Assembly (NCBI RefSeq): GCF_000455485.1
Contig: NZ_CBQR020000049.1
Span: forward strand, 1-57,645
Source of the DNA: Gorillibacterium massiliense
GTDB taxonomy: Bacteria; Bacillota; Bacilli; Paenibacillales; NBRC-103111
Direction of reading: 5' to 3'
Length of the DNA: 57,645 bases
The notes under the pieces are model-generated. The model was not told the DNA's origin. It saw only the letters and a program-made list of their open reading frames with translations, and searched no databases. Shown here piece after piece: positions 41,474 to 50,563 of this stretch. Position 1 is the first letter of the stretch. Each line of letters begins with the position of its first letter. The position numbers and the translations under genes were made by a program.

Positions 41474-44400
41474 TCAAATCTTTTCCACGTTGAAGTAACG
41501 AGCGTCCGGATGAGCAAAAACGATAGCCGAAACGGAAGCCTCCGGCTCCATCATACAGCCTTCCGTTAGCTCGATCCCAATATCCTCAGGTTTCATCAAA
41601 TCGAACAGCAGCCGCTGATCTTCCAGATCGGGGCAAGCCGGATAACCGAAGGAGAAACGCTGTCCGGTATATTTTGCGCCGAAACGTTCCTGCATCGTCA
41701 TTTGCGGATTGTCGGGAATGCCCCACACATCTCTCATGATCTGATGAACCCGTTCGGCAAAGGCTTCCGCCGTTTCCAGAGCCGTCGACTGCAACGCGTG
41801 AGAGCGCAGATAATCTCCCGCTTCCCTCAGTTCCCGTGCTTTCTCGTTAATCCCCTGCCCGGCCGTCACTACAAGGAAGCCGACGTAGTCCATCTCGCCG
41901 CTTTCCACCGGTCGCAAGTAATCCGCCAAGCACAGATAGGGTTCCGAGGTTTGACGAGGGAATGTAAACCGCTTGATTTCGCGGGTCCTATCATGTGGAT
42001 CGTAAATAATCACGTCGTTTCCGGAGGCTTGAGCCGGGAAAAAACGGTATATGCCTTGGGTTTTGATGCTGCCGTTTTGCCGGGCGTCTCTCAAAATCCC
42101 GTCCACCGTTTCCTTCAATTGCACCGCCTTTTCGTCGCCGGAAGCGAGCAATTGCTCCACCTTGCCCTTTAGCCCTAAATGATGGCCCAAAAGCATTTGC
42201 ATATTCACATAGGGCAGCAGATGGCTGACTGGGTAATCCCGCAGCACGTGGCGGTCCAGATCCGGCGGCACTTGCACCGGCACCGTGCGGCTCACTTCGG
42301 AGGTTTTGGCGCGAGTCAAAACCGGCAAACCTTCCTGTGCCTCCCGGCCTGCCTTCTGCACGTCGGATTCCAACGCATCCCGCAACTCTTGAATCAATTT
42401 TTTCCGCTCTTCCGGTTCGCTCATCCGGTTGGCCAAATCAAGGCCCTCCATGGCATCTTTGGCATAAAGAACGGGACCTCCATATTCCGGCGCGATGCGG
42501 GTTTTCGTAAATTTACGAGTAAGGGCGGCGCCGCCTACCATAATCGGCGCGTCAATACCCGCCGCCTTCAAATCCTGGGCGGTAAGTACCATCTGCTGAG
42601 CCGATTTCACCAACAGCCCCGATAAACCGATCATATCCGGCTTTTCCGCACGGTAGGCATCGATAATTTGCTCCGGCGGCACCTTAATCCCCAGATTGAT
42701 GATTTTATATCCATTATTAGATAGGATGATCTCCACCAGGTTCTTACCGATGTCGTGGACGTCCCCTTTGACCGTAGCCAGCATGATCGTGCCTTTTACG
42801 GCACTCTCTGCTTTTTCCATGAATCCTTCCAGATAGGAAACTGACGCTTTCATCACTTCCGCGCTTTGCAGCACTTCGGCGACGATCAGCTCATTGTTGT
42901 TGAACAAACGACCGACTTCTTCCATCCCCCTCATCAGCGGTCCGTTGATAATGGCCAGAGGGGCACTTGTCTTCAACTTCTCCTCCAGATCGGGGATAAG
43001 CCCTTCCTTCGTTCCTTCCACCACATAGGATGCCAGCCGTTCATCCAGAGACAGGTTGACGATTTTTTCTTTCTTTTCGACTTTCTTGGTCCGGAAAAAG
43101 GCGACGAATTCCGCCAGCGTTTCATCCGTCGTGTTGAAAATAAGCTCTTCCGCCAGCCTGCGCTCCTCTTCCGAGATTGAGGCGTAGCGCTCCAGCTTTT
43201 CCGTATTGACAATGGCGTAATCCAAACCAGCTTTTGTACAGTGATAAAGATAAACGGAATTCAACACTTCCCGCCCCGCGTCCGGCAGACCGAAGGAAAC
43301 GTTGCTCAAACCTAAAATCGTCTGGCACTCCGGCATCGATTCTTTAATGAGACGAATGCCTTCGATGGTTTCCTTAGCGGAACCGATGTACTGCTGATCA
43401 CCCGTGCCGACAGGGAAAACAAGAGGATCAAAAATGATGTCCTCCGGCCGAAGTCCGTATTTGTTCACAAGCAAATTCCGGGAACGCTTCGCCACCTCAA
43501 GCTTGTCGCTAGCCGTAATCGCTTGCCCCCGCTCGTCGATGGTTCCGACGACTACAGCGGCGCCGTAACGGTGAATGATCGGCGTTACCCGCTCAAACTT
43601 CTCTTCCCCATCCTCAAGGTTAATGGAGTTAATAATCGCCTTGCCTTGGGAATATTTAAGCGCCAGATCGATGACTTTGCTATCCGTCGTATCAATCATG
43701 AGCGGCACTTTGACCTTTTTAACCACCTGCTGCAAAAACTTCTCGATGTCCTTATCTTCTTCACGGTCCGGGTCTTGAACGCATACGTCGATGACATGAG
43801 CGCCGTTCTTTACTTGGGCGCGGGCGATTTCCGCGGCTTCCTCATATTTGCCTTCCACGATCAGTTGTTTAAACTTCCGCGAGCCCAGAACATTCGTTCT
43901 CTCCCCAACCATGTACGGACGGTTTTCCGCTTCGATATAGACCGTTTCAATACCGGATACCGCTGGTGGATGAGAGCCCGCAAGCGGGCGCGGTTCGTAG
44001 TCTTTAAGCACTTCTGCCAATGCGCGAATATGATCGGGTGTGGTGCCGCAGCAGCCGCCGGCTATATTCAGCCAGCCCTGCTCGGCAAAACCGGACATTT
44101 TCCGGGCCAAGGAGTCAGGAGACTCATGATAGTGTCCGTCTTCGTCCGGCAGGCCGGCATTGGGATAACAGCTTACCCCGATATCCGCCAGCTGCGACAA
44201 GGTGCGGATATGGTCCCGCATAAACTCCGGACCAGTAGCGCAGTTGAGGCCGATGGAGATGGGATTCAAATGCTCCAAGGAGATGTAAAAGGATTCGATC
44301 GTTTGGCCTGCTAACGTAGTGCCCATCGGTTCGATTGTTCCCGATAGCATAATCGGTAATGTCATACCCAGTTCATCAAAGGCACGGCGAATGCCTACGC

Positions 44401-44919
44401 TGGCTGCCTTGGCGTTAAGGGTATCTTGCGTCGTTTCAATCAACAGCGCGTCGACGCCGCTTTCCGTGAGCGTTTTAGCCTCTACATAATAACTTTCCAC
44501 CAATTCATCAAAGGTGATGCCGCCGGTTACGGTCAGCGTCTTCGTCGTCGGGCCCATAGCACCCGCCACATAGCGAGGCCACTCCGGCGTAGAATAACGG
44601 ACTGCCGCTTCGACAGCCAATTGGGCTGCCGCCTTGTTGATTTCTACAGACCGGTCTTGCAGGTTATACTCAGCCAGCACTACGCTGGTGGCGCCAAAGG
44701 TATTGGTTTCTATAATATCCGAGCCCGCTTGCAAATAGGCTTCGTGAATCTTCGTAATCACATCCGGACGGGTCAGCACCAACATCTCGTTGCAGCCTTC
44801 CAGATCCTCTCCACCAAAATCGGCGGCCGTTAAATTTTCCTGCTGGATCATGGTGCCCATGGCACCGTAAGGATCAATATCTTGCGTTTCATTTGCTCCT
44901 GCAATGCAATCTTGCTCAT
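41474..44919 (-). CDS. metH: Cobalamin-dependent methionine synthase, with apparent frameshift near the start
   Basis: From 44868 leftward the frame encodes all MetH modules in order. The homocysteine-binding domain has ETNTFGA and the zinc motif GGCCGTTPDHI; the pterin-binding domain has YMVGERTNVLGSRKF; the cobalamin cap is followed by DVHDIGKN with the axial His; the activation domain ends YFNVEKI. The proper start is ATG 44919 (GGGAG upstream): MSKIALQEQMKRKILIL. It then loses frame: the expected LDGAMGTMIQ is written CTT-ACGGTGCC, where one G is missing (a C on the plus strand between 44868 and 44869). Without correction the synthase lacks its first ~17 residues or is not made. It remethylates homocysteine using methyltetrahydrofolate. 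Confidence 0.9.
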
Positions 44920-45067
44920 TCTGGACTCCCTCTCCCGCATCTCTCTGACCTCTCACCGTGAGCCAACTTCATGCATGCTGGCATAAGTTAGCGCCTTTTT
45001 CAGCACATTTTCACTTTAGTGTAACAGAATTGACATACGAAAAAAAGATGATCTTGGCTTGATCAAC

Positions 45068-45916
45068 TTACGAATCCTGGCGTTCGCGGAACTCCGTCGG
45101 CGGCATTCCCTTCCATTTGCGGAACTGACGAGTGAAAAAAAGAGGATCGTTATAGCCTACCGAGGCTGCCACTTGAGCGATGGTAAAATCTCCGGCGAGC
45201 AGCTCCTCCGCCTTCTCCATGCGGATTTTGTGCAAATACTGCCACGGGGATAGACCCGTTTCCTCCTTGAACAAGCGGCAAAGATGGGCGCGATGGTAGC
45301 CCAATGATTTGGCCAATTGGTCGATGGAGATCGGCTGACTATACTGCACCATCATAAGGCGAATCGCAAGGTCTAGTTGGCGATTGGATTTTCCGGGCTT
45401 TCGTGTTTCCGCACTTCTGTTCACGTTGCCTGAACCCAGTTCCGAGAGCAGCAGACGCAACTTTCCTCCCGCCTCCAAGTCAGCCAAAAATGGATGGTCG
45501 ACGATCTGCAAGCTTTGCCGCAGCCCACGGTACAACGATTCCAATTTGGGCAGGTTGCTTTTGTAAACTACCGGCGTTTCTGGCGTGATACCAAGGCCAG
45601 CCAATATATCCGAGCCGCACGTTCCCGTAAAACCTACCCACAAGTACTTCCACGGAGTGGCGTCGTTGGCTTCGTATTTGACTACCCGATCCGGAAAAAT
45701 GACAAACGTATCCCCTGCTGATAAGGAATAGGCTTTATCCAACAGCTCGAACGCTCCTTCCCCTTCCAGCACCGTATGAATGAGAAAATATTCATGAACT
45801 TTGGGTCCGATCTTATGGCCTGGCACTGGATGGCCCCAACCGCTGAACATAACCGTAAGCTCGCCGCTTCCGGAATGGGGATTTACAAGCACCTCCGTCG
45901 CCGTATGCTCCATCAC
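45068..45916 (-). CDS. AraC-family transcriptional regulator
   Basis: This 282-residue regulator has an N-terminal cupin-like sensor domain (HEYFLIHTVLEGEGAFEL, GDTFVIFPDRVVKYEAND) and a C-terminal pair of AraC helix-turn-helix motifs (about residues 185-280: ISIDQLAKSLGYHRAHLCRLFKEETGLSPWQYL, then FTIAQVAASVGYNDPLFFTRQFRKWKGMPPTEFR). It is divergent from melA, so it most likely activates melA in response to an alpha-galactoside (inference). Start: GTG 45916 with GAGGAG 11 bases upstream, or the adjoining ATG. Confidence 0.85.
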   Translation of the reverse strand: MMEHTATEVLVNPHSGSGELTVMFSGWGHPVPGHKIGPKVHEYFLIHTVLEGEGAFELLDKAYSLSAGDTFVIFPDRVVKYEANDATPWKYLWVGFTGTCGSDILAGLGITPETPVVYKSNLPKLESLYRGLRQSLQIVDHPFLADLEAGGKLRLLLSELGSGNVNRSAETRKPGKSNRQLDLAIRLMMVQYSQPISIDQLAKSLGYHRAHLCRLFKEETGLSPWQYLHKIRMEKAEELLAGDFTIAQVAASVGYNDPLFFTRQFRKWKGMPPTEFRERQDS

Positions 45917-46067
45917 GCTATCTGCAGCTCCTCTCATTTTCAATTGCTTTGAGAGTAGCATGATATGCAACAATAATCCATATAACTCTTTCATCCTTCC
46001 ATACCGAAAAGCTACGATACCTCTTATAGTTAAAGAAGATTCGATTACCAATCAGGAGGATGATCCC

Positions 46068-47369
46068 ATGTCAAAAGTAACGTTTATCGGGGCGGGAAGC
46101 ACCGTATTCGCCAAAAACATTCTCGGCGACATCATGCTGACTCCGGCTTTGCAAGACTTCGAGCTGGCGATCTTCGATATTGACGAAACGCGATTGCGTG
46201 ATTCTGAACGCATGCTGAAAACGATCAAAGAAACCTCGGGGAGTACCTGCCACATTCAGGCTTATACGAACCGGAAAGAAGCGCTTCGCGGCGCAAAATA
46301 CGTAGTCAACGCCATTCAAGTTGGCGGCTATGATCCGTGTACCATCACCGACTTCGAGATTCCAAAAAAATATGGTCTGCGTCAAACCATCGCCGATACC
46401 CTCGGCATTGGCGGCATATTCCGCAACTTGCGCACGATTCCGGTCATGCTGGATTTTGCACGGGATATCCAAGAGGTGTGTCCGGACGCTCTCTTTTTGA
46501 ACTACACGAATCCCATGGCGGTACTGACCAACGTCATGAACACCTACGGAGGTGTAACGACCGTCGGCCTGTGCCACAGCGTACAGGTATGTGTCCCCAA
46601 CCTGCTGAAGGACTTGGGTATGGAATACACGGAAAGCATCAAATCGAAAATCGCCGGCATCAACCATATGGCCTGGCTATTGGAAGTCTCTCGTGACGGC
46701 GTGGACCTGTACCCCGAAATCAAGCGCCGGGCGGTGGAAAAACAAAAAGAAAAACATCACGACGTGGTCCGCTATGAGCTGATGTTCAAATTCGGCCACT
46801 ACGTTACCGAGTCGTCCGAACACAATGCGGAATATCATCCTTATTTCATTAAAAGTCGCTACCCGCACCTGATCGATGAGCTAAACATCCCGCTTGACGA
46901 ATATCCACGCCGCTGCGTTAATCAGATCGAAAACTGGAAAACGCTGCGAGAGACCCTTGTTAACGACAACCGTCTCGAACATAAGCGTACCCATGAATAT
47001 GCTTCGTATATTTTAGAAGCCATCGAAACGAACGTTCCATATAAAATCGGCGGGAATGTCATGAATACCGGGCTGATCCCCAATCTTCCGAAGGAAGCGT
47101 GTGTGGAAGTTCCCTGCCTGGTGGACGCCAGCGGAGTGACGCCAACATTCGTCGGCGATCTTCCGCCCCAATTGGCTGCGCTTAACCGCACAAACATCAA
47201 TACCCAACTGCTAACCATCGAAGCTGCCATTACCGGCAAAAAAGAGCACATCTACCACGCAGCTATGCTGGACCCCCATACATCCGCAGAGCTGAGCCTG
47301 GATGATATCGTTTCCCTGTGCGACGATTTGATTGAGGCCCATGGTAACTGGCTGCCTTCATATAAATAA
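46068..47369 (+). CDS. melA: Alpha-galactosidase, glycoside hydrolase family 4
   Basis: This 433-residue protein has the family 4 Rossmann motif (FIGAGSTVFAKN), the strongly conserved AIQVGGYDPCTITDFEIPKKYGLRQT, the sugar/metal motif NYTNPMAVLT and the metal ligands in GLCHSVQV (Cys) and GINHMAW (His). It resembles B. subtilis MelA closely through this region. GH4 enzymes use NAD and Mn in a redox-elimination mechanism; MelA cleaves melibiose and raffinose-type alpha-galactosides in the cytoplasm. AGGAGGATG precedes the ATG. No transporter genes are adjacent, so sugar uptake must be encoded elsewhere. Confidence 0.9.
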   Translation: MSKVTFIGAGSTVFAKNILGDIMLTPALQDFELAIFDIDETRLRDSERMLKTIKETSGSTCHIQAYTNRKEALRGAKYVVNAIQVGGYDPCTITDFEIPKKYGLRQTIADTLGIGGIFRNLRTIPVMLDFARDIQEVCPDALFLNYTNPMAVLTNVMNTYGGVTTVGLCHSVQVCVPNLLKDLGMEYTESIKSKIAGINHMAWLLEVSRDGVDLYPEIKRRAVEKQKEKHHDVVRYELMFKFGHYVTESSEHNAEYHPYFIKSRYPHLIDELNIPLDEYPRRCVNQIENWKTLRETLVNDNRLEHKRTHEYASYILEAIETNVPYKIGGNVMNTGLIPNLPKEACVEVPCLVDASGVTPTFVGDLPPQLAALNRTNINTQLLTIEAAITGKKEHIYHAAMLDPHTSAELSLDDIVSLCDDLIEAHGNWLPSYK

Positions 47370-47385
47370 TCGGCATCCTTCACAG

Positions 47386-47438
47386 AAAAAAGCCATAGCT
47401 GCAGTTGGCAATACGCCAACCGGCTATGGCTTGTTTTT
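47386..47438. terminator. Bidirectional terminator between melA and HAD gene
   Basis: AGCCATAGC and GCTATGGCT outer stem with TTGGC/GCCAA inner stem; AAAAA on the left and TTGTTTTTT on the right. Confidence 0.85.
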
Positions 47439-47453
47439 TGGGTTCGTCAACCC

Positions 47454-48254
47454 TTACTTCATCAAATCATCGACGATGGGAAGCAAATCTTTAAGCCTTT
47501 TGATTTCATAGGTTGGAATGATTTCATCAGTGCGGTTTACATTATGAGCGTTGATCCATGCATTGGACATACCGATGCTTCCCGAGCCGAGAATATCAGT
47601 CGTCAGCTTATCTCCAACCATCAAGCCTTCTGCAGGCTCAATATCGAGAAGCTCAGCTGCACGGTTAAATATCGCTTTAGACGGCTTCCCTTCACCAAAT
47701 TCACCGGAAATGATGATGTGATCAAAATACGCAGTCAATTCGGGGAATCCGGCAATCTTTTCCTTTTGCAGATCAGGCGCCCCGTTGGTGAGAAGCAGCA
47801 GTTTCACTTTGCCTCGCAGAGTGTCCAACACCTCGAAAGTTTCTTCATAAGCAAGCGGCCGGGAACGGCGTTCCTTGGGGAACAGCTCCGCAAGTTCTGC
47901 GCCTAACTCCTCGTCGTTTACGTTAAGTGCTTTAAGCCCCCGTGTCCAAGCTTCTTTCCGGTACCCCGGCGCAAAACTTTGCAGCAAGCGGAAGCTCTCA
48001 TGCTCCCCTTCCGTAAAATTCGCCCACAAGGCTTCAAAAGGGTTAATGCCGATCATTTTAGTAAATGGGAAGGCTTCGAATGCTTCATAGATCCCTCTGG
48101 CTTCCCGGCGGACCTCTGTCTCCAACTGATCCGCATCCAGCTGCGGATATTTCGCTGCTGCAGTGCGGCAAGTAGCGGCGAATGCCTCCTGAACGCTGCG
48201 CTCATCCCACAAAAGCGTATCATCCAAATCAAACAGTACGGCTTTAAGCGTCAT
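47454..48254 (-). CDS. HAD-superfamily hydrolase
   Basis: This 266-residue haloacid dehalogenase-type phosphatase has motif I DLDDTLLWD (nucleophile Asp), motif II LLTNGAP, motif III Lys in GEGKPSKAIF and motif IV VGDKLTTDILG. A helical cap (residues 20-100) puts it in the HAD-IA group, close to YjjG/nucleotidase-like proteins. The substrate is unknown. GAGAGGGAGAG precedes the ATG. Confidence 0.85.
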   Translation of the reverse strand: MTLKAVLFDLDDTLLWDERSVQEAFAATCRTAAAKYPQLDADQLETEVRREARGIYEAFEAFPFTKMIGINPFEALWANFTEGEHESFRLLQSFAPGYRKEAWTRGLKALNVNDEELGAELAELFPKERRSRPLAYEETFEVLDTLRGKVKLLLLTNGAPDLQKEKIAGFPELTAYFDHIIISGEFGEGKPSKAIFNRAAELLDIEPAEGLMVGDKLTTDILGSGSIGMSNAWINAHNVNRTDEIIPTYEIKRLKDLLPIVDDLMK

Positions 48255-48286
48255 CTTAGCTCTCCCTCTCTACCTTATATGTAACA

Positions 48287-48318
48287 GCAACCCGGTGCTT
48301 AGGAAGCAACCGGGTTGC
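48287..48318 (-). terminator. Hairpin after the membrane protein gene
   Basis: GCAACCCGGT and ACCGGGTTGC make a 10-bp perfect stem 11 bases after the stop at 48329. The following bases (TGTTACAT on the minus strand) are a poor U-tract. Confidence 0.55.
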
Positions 48319-48328
48319 GTGGTCTAAC

Positions 48329-48856
48329 TTAATTTTTCGGCTTAGTTGCGTCCGCTAGAGGAACTCCATTGCGTTCCGCGAAAGTCCGCAGCTTGTCTGT
48401 TACTTCCGGGATGGGGAACATGTGAGTGAGTTTCGTATACATCCAGCGTTTTTTCGCCTTGGTTTCAATCATCACGGCACCCTTCATCAGATCGATGCGG
48501 GCAATCTCCGAAGCATGCACCAGTTTATCCCCGGTAAATCGACGGGATACCAACGTATCCTTGCCGATCTGAAGCATCGGACGGCGGATAAAGTACATAA
48601 ACACGGCCAAAGCCACATAAAGCACTAAAGTCCAATAGGACATCGAAGAATTTTTCGAATTTTCCGCATGCATGGCCAACGGAATATTCAGGGTTCCGAT
48701 CAAAATGAGAAGCACTGGGAAACCCCAGCTTCTGCCTTTGAACACTTCGCGCTGTTCGCGTTTCGGCGTGCCGATGGTGGCTGCGCCCGATTTTTTCCGC
48801 TTGGCATTTACCTCTTTGCGGTTTTTCTCAACCATCCGTTCCCATTTACGGGACAT
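48329..48856 (-). CDS. Membrane protein of unknown function with PH-like C-terminal part
   Basis: This 175-residue protein has a basic N-terminus (about 40 residues, many Lys/Arg), two membrane helices (about 45-65 and 78-95) and a C-terminal beta-rich region of about 75 residues. The pattern (LQIGKDTLVSRRF, ARIDLMKGAVMIETKAKKRW) resembles bacterial PH-like domains. Family is not recognised. The ATG at 48856 lies inside the end of ynzC (11-base overlap), so the two are translationally coupled. Confidence 0.65.
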   Translation of the reverse strand: MSRKWERMVEKNRKEVNAKRKKSGAATIGTPKREQREVFKGRSWGFPVLLILIGTLNIPLAMHAENSKNSSMSYWTLVLYVALAVFMYFIRRPMLQIGKDTLVSRRFTGDKLVHASEIARIDLMKGAVMIETKAKKRWMYTKLTHMFPIPEVTDKLRTFAERNGVPLADATKPKN

Positions 48857-49037
48857 TGTTTTCTTCATCCTCTACATATTTGATGGAATCAAGCTGATGC
48901 TTGACGGAACGCCGAAAAGCATCGATATAGATCCGCCTAAGCTCGTTTCTCTCTTCAATTTCCCCATCGGTCAAACCTTCAGCTTTCGCCTTGCGGGCAA
49001 GCTCATTAATGCGGTTGACCGTATTCTCTATACTCAT
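48846..49037 (-). CDS. ynzC: YnzC family protein (DUF896)
   Basis: This 63-residue helical hairpin protein has the DUF896 signature INELARKAKAEGLTDGEIEERNELRRIYIDAFR. In B. subtilis ynzC lies in the yneA-yneB-ynzC SOS operon next to lexA. Here it keeps the neighbourhood but is separated from yneA by 325 bases, and yneB (a resolvase-like gene) is absent. Function is unknown; some family members bind RNA-associated complexes only by speculation. GGAGGG precedes the ATG. Confidence 0.85.
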   Translation of the reverse strand: MSIENTVNRINELARKAKAEGLTDGEIEERNELRRIYIDAFRRSVKHQLDSIKYVEDEENNVP

Positions 49038-49113
49038 GATCTACCCTCCAAACGGTCCTTATTCTCTATTACTTTGCCACCCGGAGACAAGTCTGTCAAG
49101 GGCGCGGGCATGC

Positions 49114-49161
49114 AAAAAAGCCCTATAGCCGATCCAGATAAGATCAAGGCAGTATTAGGGC
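49114..49161 (-). terminator. Terminator-like hairpin upstream of ynzC
   Basis: GCCCTA and TAGGGC arms with a long interior loop are followed on the minus strand by TTTTTT. It would end a transcript coming from yneA. Confidence 0.5.
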
Positions 49162-49218
49162 GACATCAGGTCTCAAATATGCAGAAATGAAGCGAATGGA
49201 TGATGCTTAGTCGACACA

Positions 49219-49232
49219 GGAACAATTGTTCG
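49219..49232. promoter_or_regulatory. LexA-box-like dyad
   Basis: GGAAC-AATT-GTTCG differs from the Bacillus LexA consensus CGAACN4GTTCG at one position. It sits ~180 bases upstream of ynzC. Confidence 0.45.
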
Positions 49233-49362
49233 TTCCGTTCGTTTTGGTCAATTAACTGCTTCATATAAAGGAAGACAGAAAAGTTCTATCCAAGACGACC
49301 CTCGCCAATCTGAAGCTGGGTCATCAGATTGGCTCTCTCCGTTAGATCATAGAATAGATACC

Positions 49363-49734
49363 TTATGGCAAATAGAGAATTTGCCCGATCTGCAGCGTAT
49401 TGTTTTCTAGACCGTTCAATTGCTTCAAATCTCGTATGTAGCTCTTCATATTACGGCCGTCCGCATGATCCCTGGCGATACTCCACAGGGATTCACCGGT
49501 ACCAACGTCGATCACAGCATGACCTTCTGTACGGACGCGTGGGTCGTTGCTGGCGCCGGCGTTCGCTTTCATAATGAGAGTAAACGAAAAAACTAGAGTG
49601 ATCAGCAGGCTAACCAATACAAGACGAAGGAACAATTTGCGTTGGTGCGGATTCTGACCGTTGCCAACATTGATCTTATAAGTTGAACGATTGGATAACG
49701 ACGGTTCGCTTAAATCCCAAGTATAACAAGTCAT
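49363..49734 (-). CDS. yneA: YneA-like SOS cell-division inhibitor with LysM domain
   Basis: This 123-residue protein has a short cytoplasmic N-terminus, one membrane segment (about residues 35-55, LFLRLVLVSLLITLVFSF) and a C-terminal LysM domain (GESLWSIARDHADG...LKQLNGLENNTLQIGQILYLP). This is the architecture of YneA of B. subtilis, which delays septation during DNA damage. It is divergent from lexA, with LexA boxes in the shared promoter region. The ATG at 49734 follows GGGGGCTG; the longer frame to 49923 overlaps lexA and is spurious. Confidence 0.88.
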   Translation of the reverse strand: MTCYTWDLSEPSLSNRSTYKINVGNGQNPHQRKLFLRLVLVSLLITLVFSFTLIMKANAGASNDPRVRTEGHAVIDVGTGESLWSIARDHADGRNMKSYIRDLKQLNGLENNTLQIGQILYLP

Positions 49735-49747
49735 CTTCTTCAGCCCC

Positions 49748-49761
49748 CAAACAAATGTTCT
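49748..49761. promoter_or_regulatory. Weak LexA-box-like site
   Basis: CAAAC-AAAT-GTTCT has two mismatches to CGAACN4GTTCG and lies just upstream of the yneA start. Confidence 0.3.
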
Positions 49762-49767
49762 GTTATC

Positions 49768-49796
49768 AAAATAACACGAACATATGTTCATGTCAA
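49768..49796 (-). promoter_or_regulatory. yneA promoter
   Basis: TTGACA, 17 bases and TATTTT on the minus strand. The LexA box at 49777-49790 fills the spacer. Confidence 0.75.
49777..49790. promoter_or_regulatory. LexA box 1 (yneA promoter spacer)
   Basis: CGAAC-ATAT-GTTCA, one mismatch to the consensus. Confidence 0.85.
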
Positions 49797-49805
49797 CCGA
49801 ATATT

Positions 49806-49819
49806 CGAACTTATGTTTG
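49806..49819. promoter_or_regulatory. LexA box 2 (lexA -35 region)
   Basis: CGAAC-TTAT-GTTTG, one mismatch to the consensus; it touches the lexA -35 hexamer. Confidence 0.75.
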
Positions 49820-49845
49820 TACGAACTCCGGTTCTGTGTTATACT
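49817..49845 (+). promoter_or_regulatory. lexA promoter
   Basis: TTGTAC, 17 bases and TATACT; LexA box 3 lies in the spacer, giving autorepression. Confidence 0.75.
49822..49835. promoter_or_regulatory. LexA box 3 (lexA promoter spacer)
   Basis: CGAAC-TCCG-GTTCT, one mismatch to the consensus. Confidence 0.8.
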
Positions 49846-49879
49846 TTTGCTAACAAATACCTTGATGGAGTGATTCCCC

Positions 49880-50497
49880 GTGAGTAAATTATCCGGCCGC
49901 CAACAGGCGATACTTGATTTCATAAAAAACGAGGTGCGGGAGAAGGGCTATCCGCCTTCCGTCAGGGAAATCGGGGAAGCCGTTGGCCTAGCCTCCAGCT
50001 CTACCGTCCACGGTCATCTGGAGCGGTTGGAGAAGAAAGGCATGATCCGCCGCGACCCGACCAAACCCCGGGCAATTGAGCTTCTCGGTACTCCGGAAGA
50101 CACCCTCTTTTCCTTTTCTGTCGCCCGCGTCCCTTTGATCGGGAAAGTAACGGCTGGCGTTCCTATTGAAGCCGTAGAAGACATACAAGAATATTTCCCT
50201 CTCCCCACTCATTTTGTCGGCGATAACACCGTCTTCATGCTCACCGTATCCGGCGAGAGCATGATCGAAGCGGGCATTTACGACAGAGACTTGGTCATCG
50301 TCCGTCAACAGAAGACCGCCAACAATGGGGACATCGTCGTCGCCATGACCGATGAAAACGAAGCGACGGTGAAAACCTTCTACAAAGAAAGAGATTATTT
50401 CCGTTTGCAGCCGGAGAACTCCACGATGGAGCCGATTCTTTTGAAGAACGTCGAAATTCTCGGCAAAGTAATCGGCATCTTCCGGGATATTCATTAA
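49880..50497 (+). CDS. lexA: LexA SOS repressor
   Basis: This 205-residue repressor has an N-terminal winged helix ([32 protein letters not shown], residues 23-54) and a C-terminal S24 self-cleavage domain. The cleavage bond is Ala92-Gly93 in VTAGVP, and the catalytic dyad is Ser127 (GESMIEAG) and Lys165 (ATVKTF). RecA filaments on damaged DNA trigger cleavage and release of the regulon, here including yneA and lexA itself. GTG start with GATGGAGTG upstream. Confidence 0.96.
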   Translation: MSKLSGRQQAILDFIKNEVREKGYPPSVREIGEAVGLASSSTVHGHLERLEKKGMIRRDPTKPRAIELLGTPEDTLFSFSVARVPLIGKVTAGVPIEAVEDIQEYFPLPTHFVGDNTVFMLTVSGESMIEAGIYDRDLVIVRQQKTANNGDIVVAMTDENEATVKTFYKERDYFRLQPENSTMEPILLKNVEILGKVIGIFRDIH

Positions 50498-50503
50498 AAC
50501 AAG

Positions 50504-50552
50504 AAAACCGTCCGCACAGGGGATTGTAACTGCCCCCCGCCGGACGGTTTTT
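50504..50552. terminator. Terminator of lexA and of the converging gene
   Basis: AAAACCGTCCG and CGGACGGTTTTT arms with a G-rich/C-rich inner stem. It lies between lexA and the minus-strand gene ending at 50564. Confidence 0.88.
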
Positions 50553-50563
50553 ATATGCTCATT

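Larger units (their letters stand above)
49038..49362 (-). other. 325-base gene-free stretch between yneA and ynzC
   Basis: No supported coding frame. It contains a 10-bp perfect hairpin GCCAATCTGA/TCAGATTGGC (49304-49333) just after the yneA stop, a LexA-box-like dyad at 49219-49232 and a terminator-like hairpin at 49114-49161. In B. subtilis this position holds yneB; I see no remnant of it. Confidence 0.5.

Noticed and set aside
44920-45067. Possible S-box or cobalamin riboswitch before metH
   Set aside because: The ~150-base gap is short and lacks the conserved helices and boxes of either class that I could recognise.
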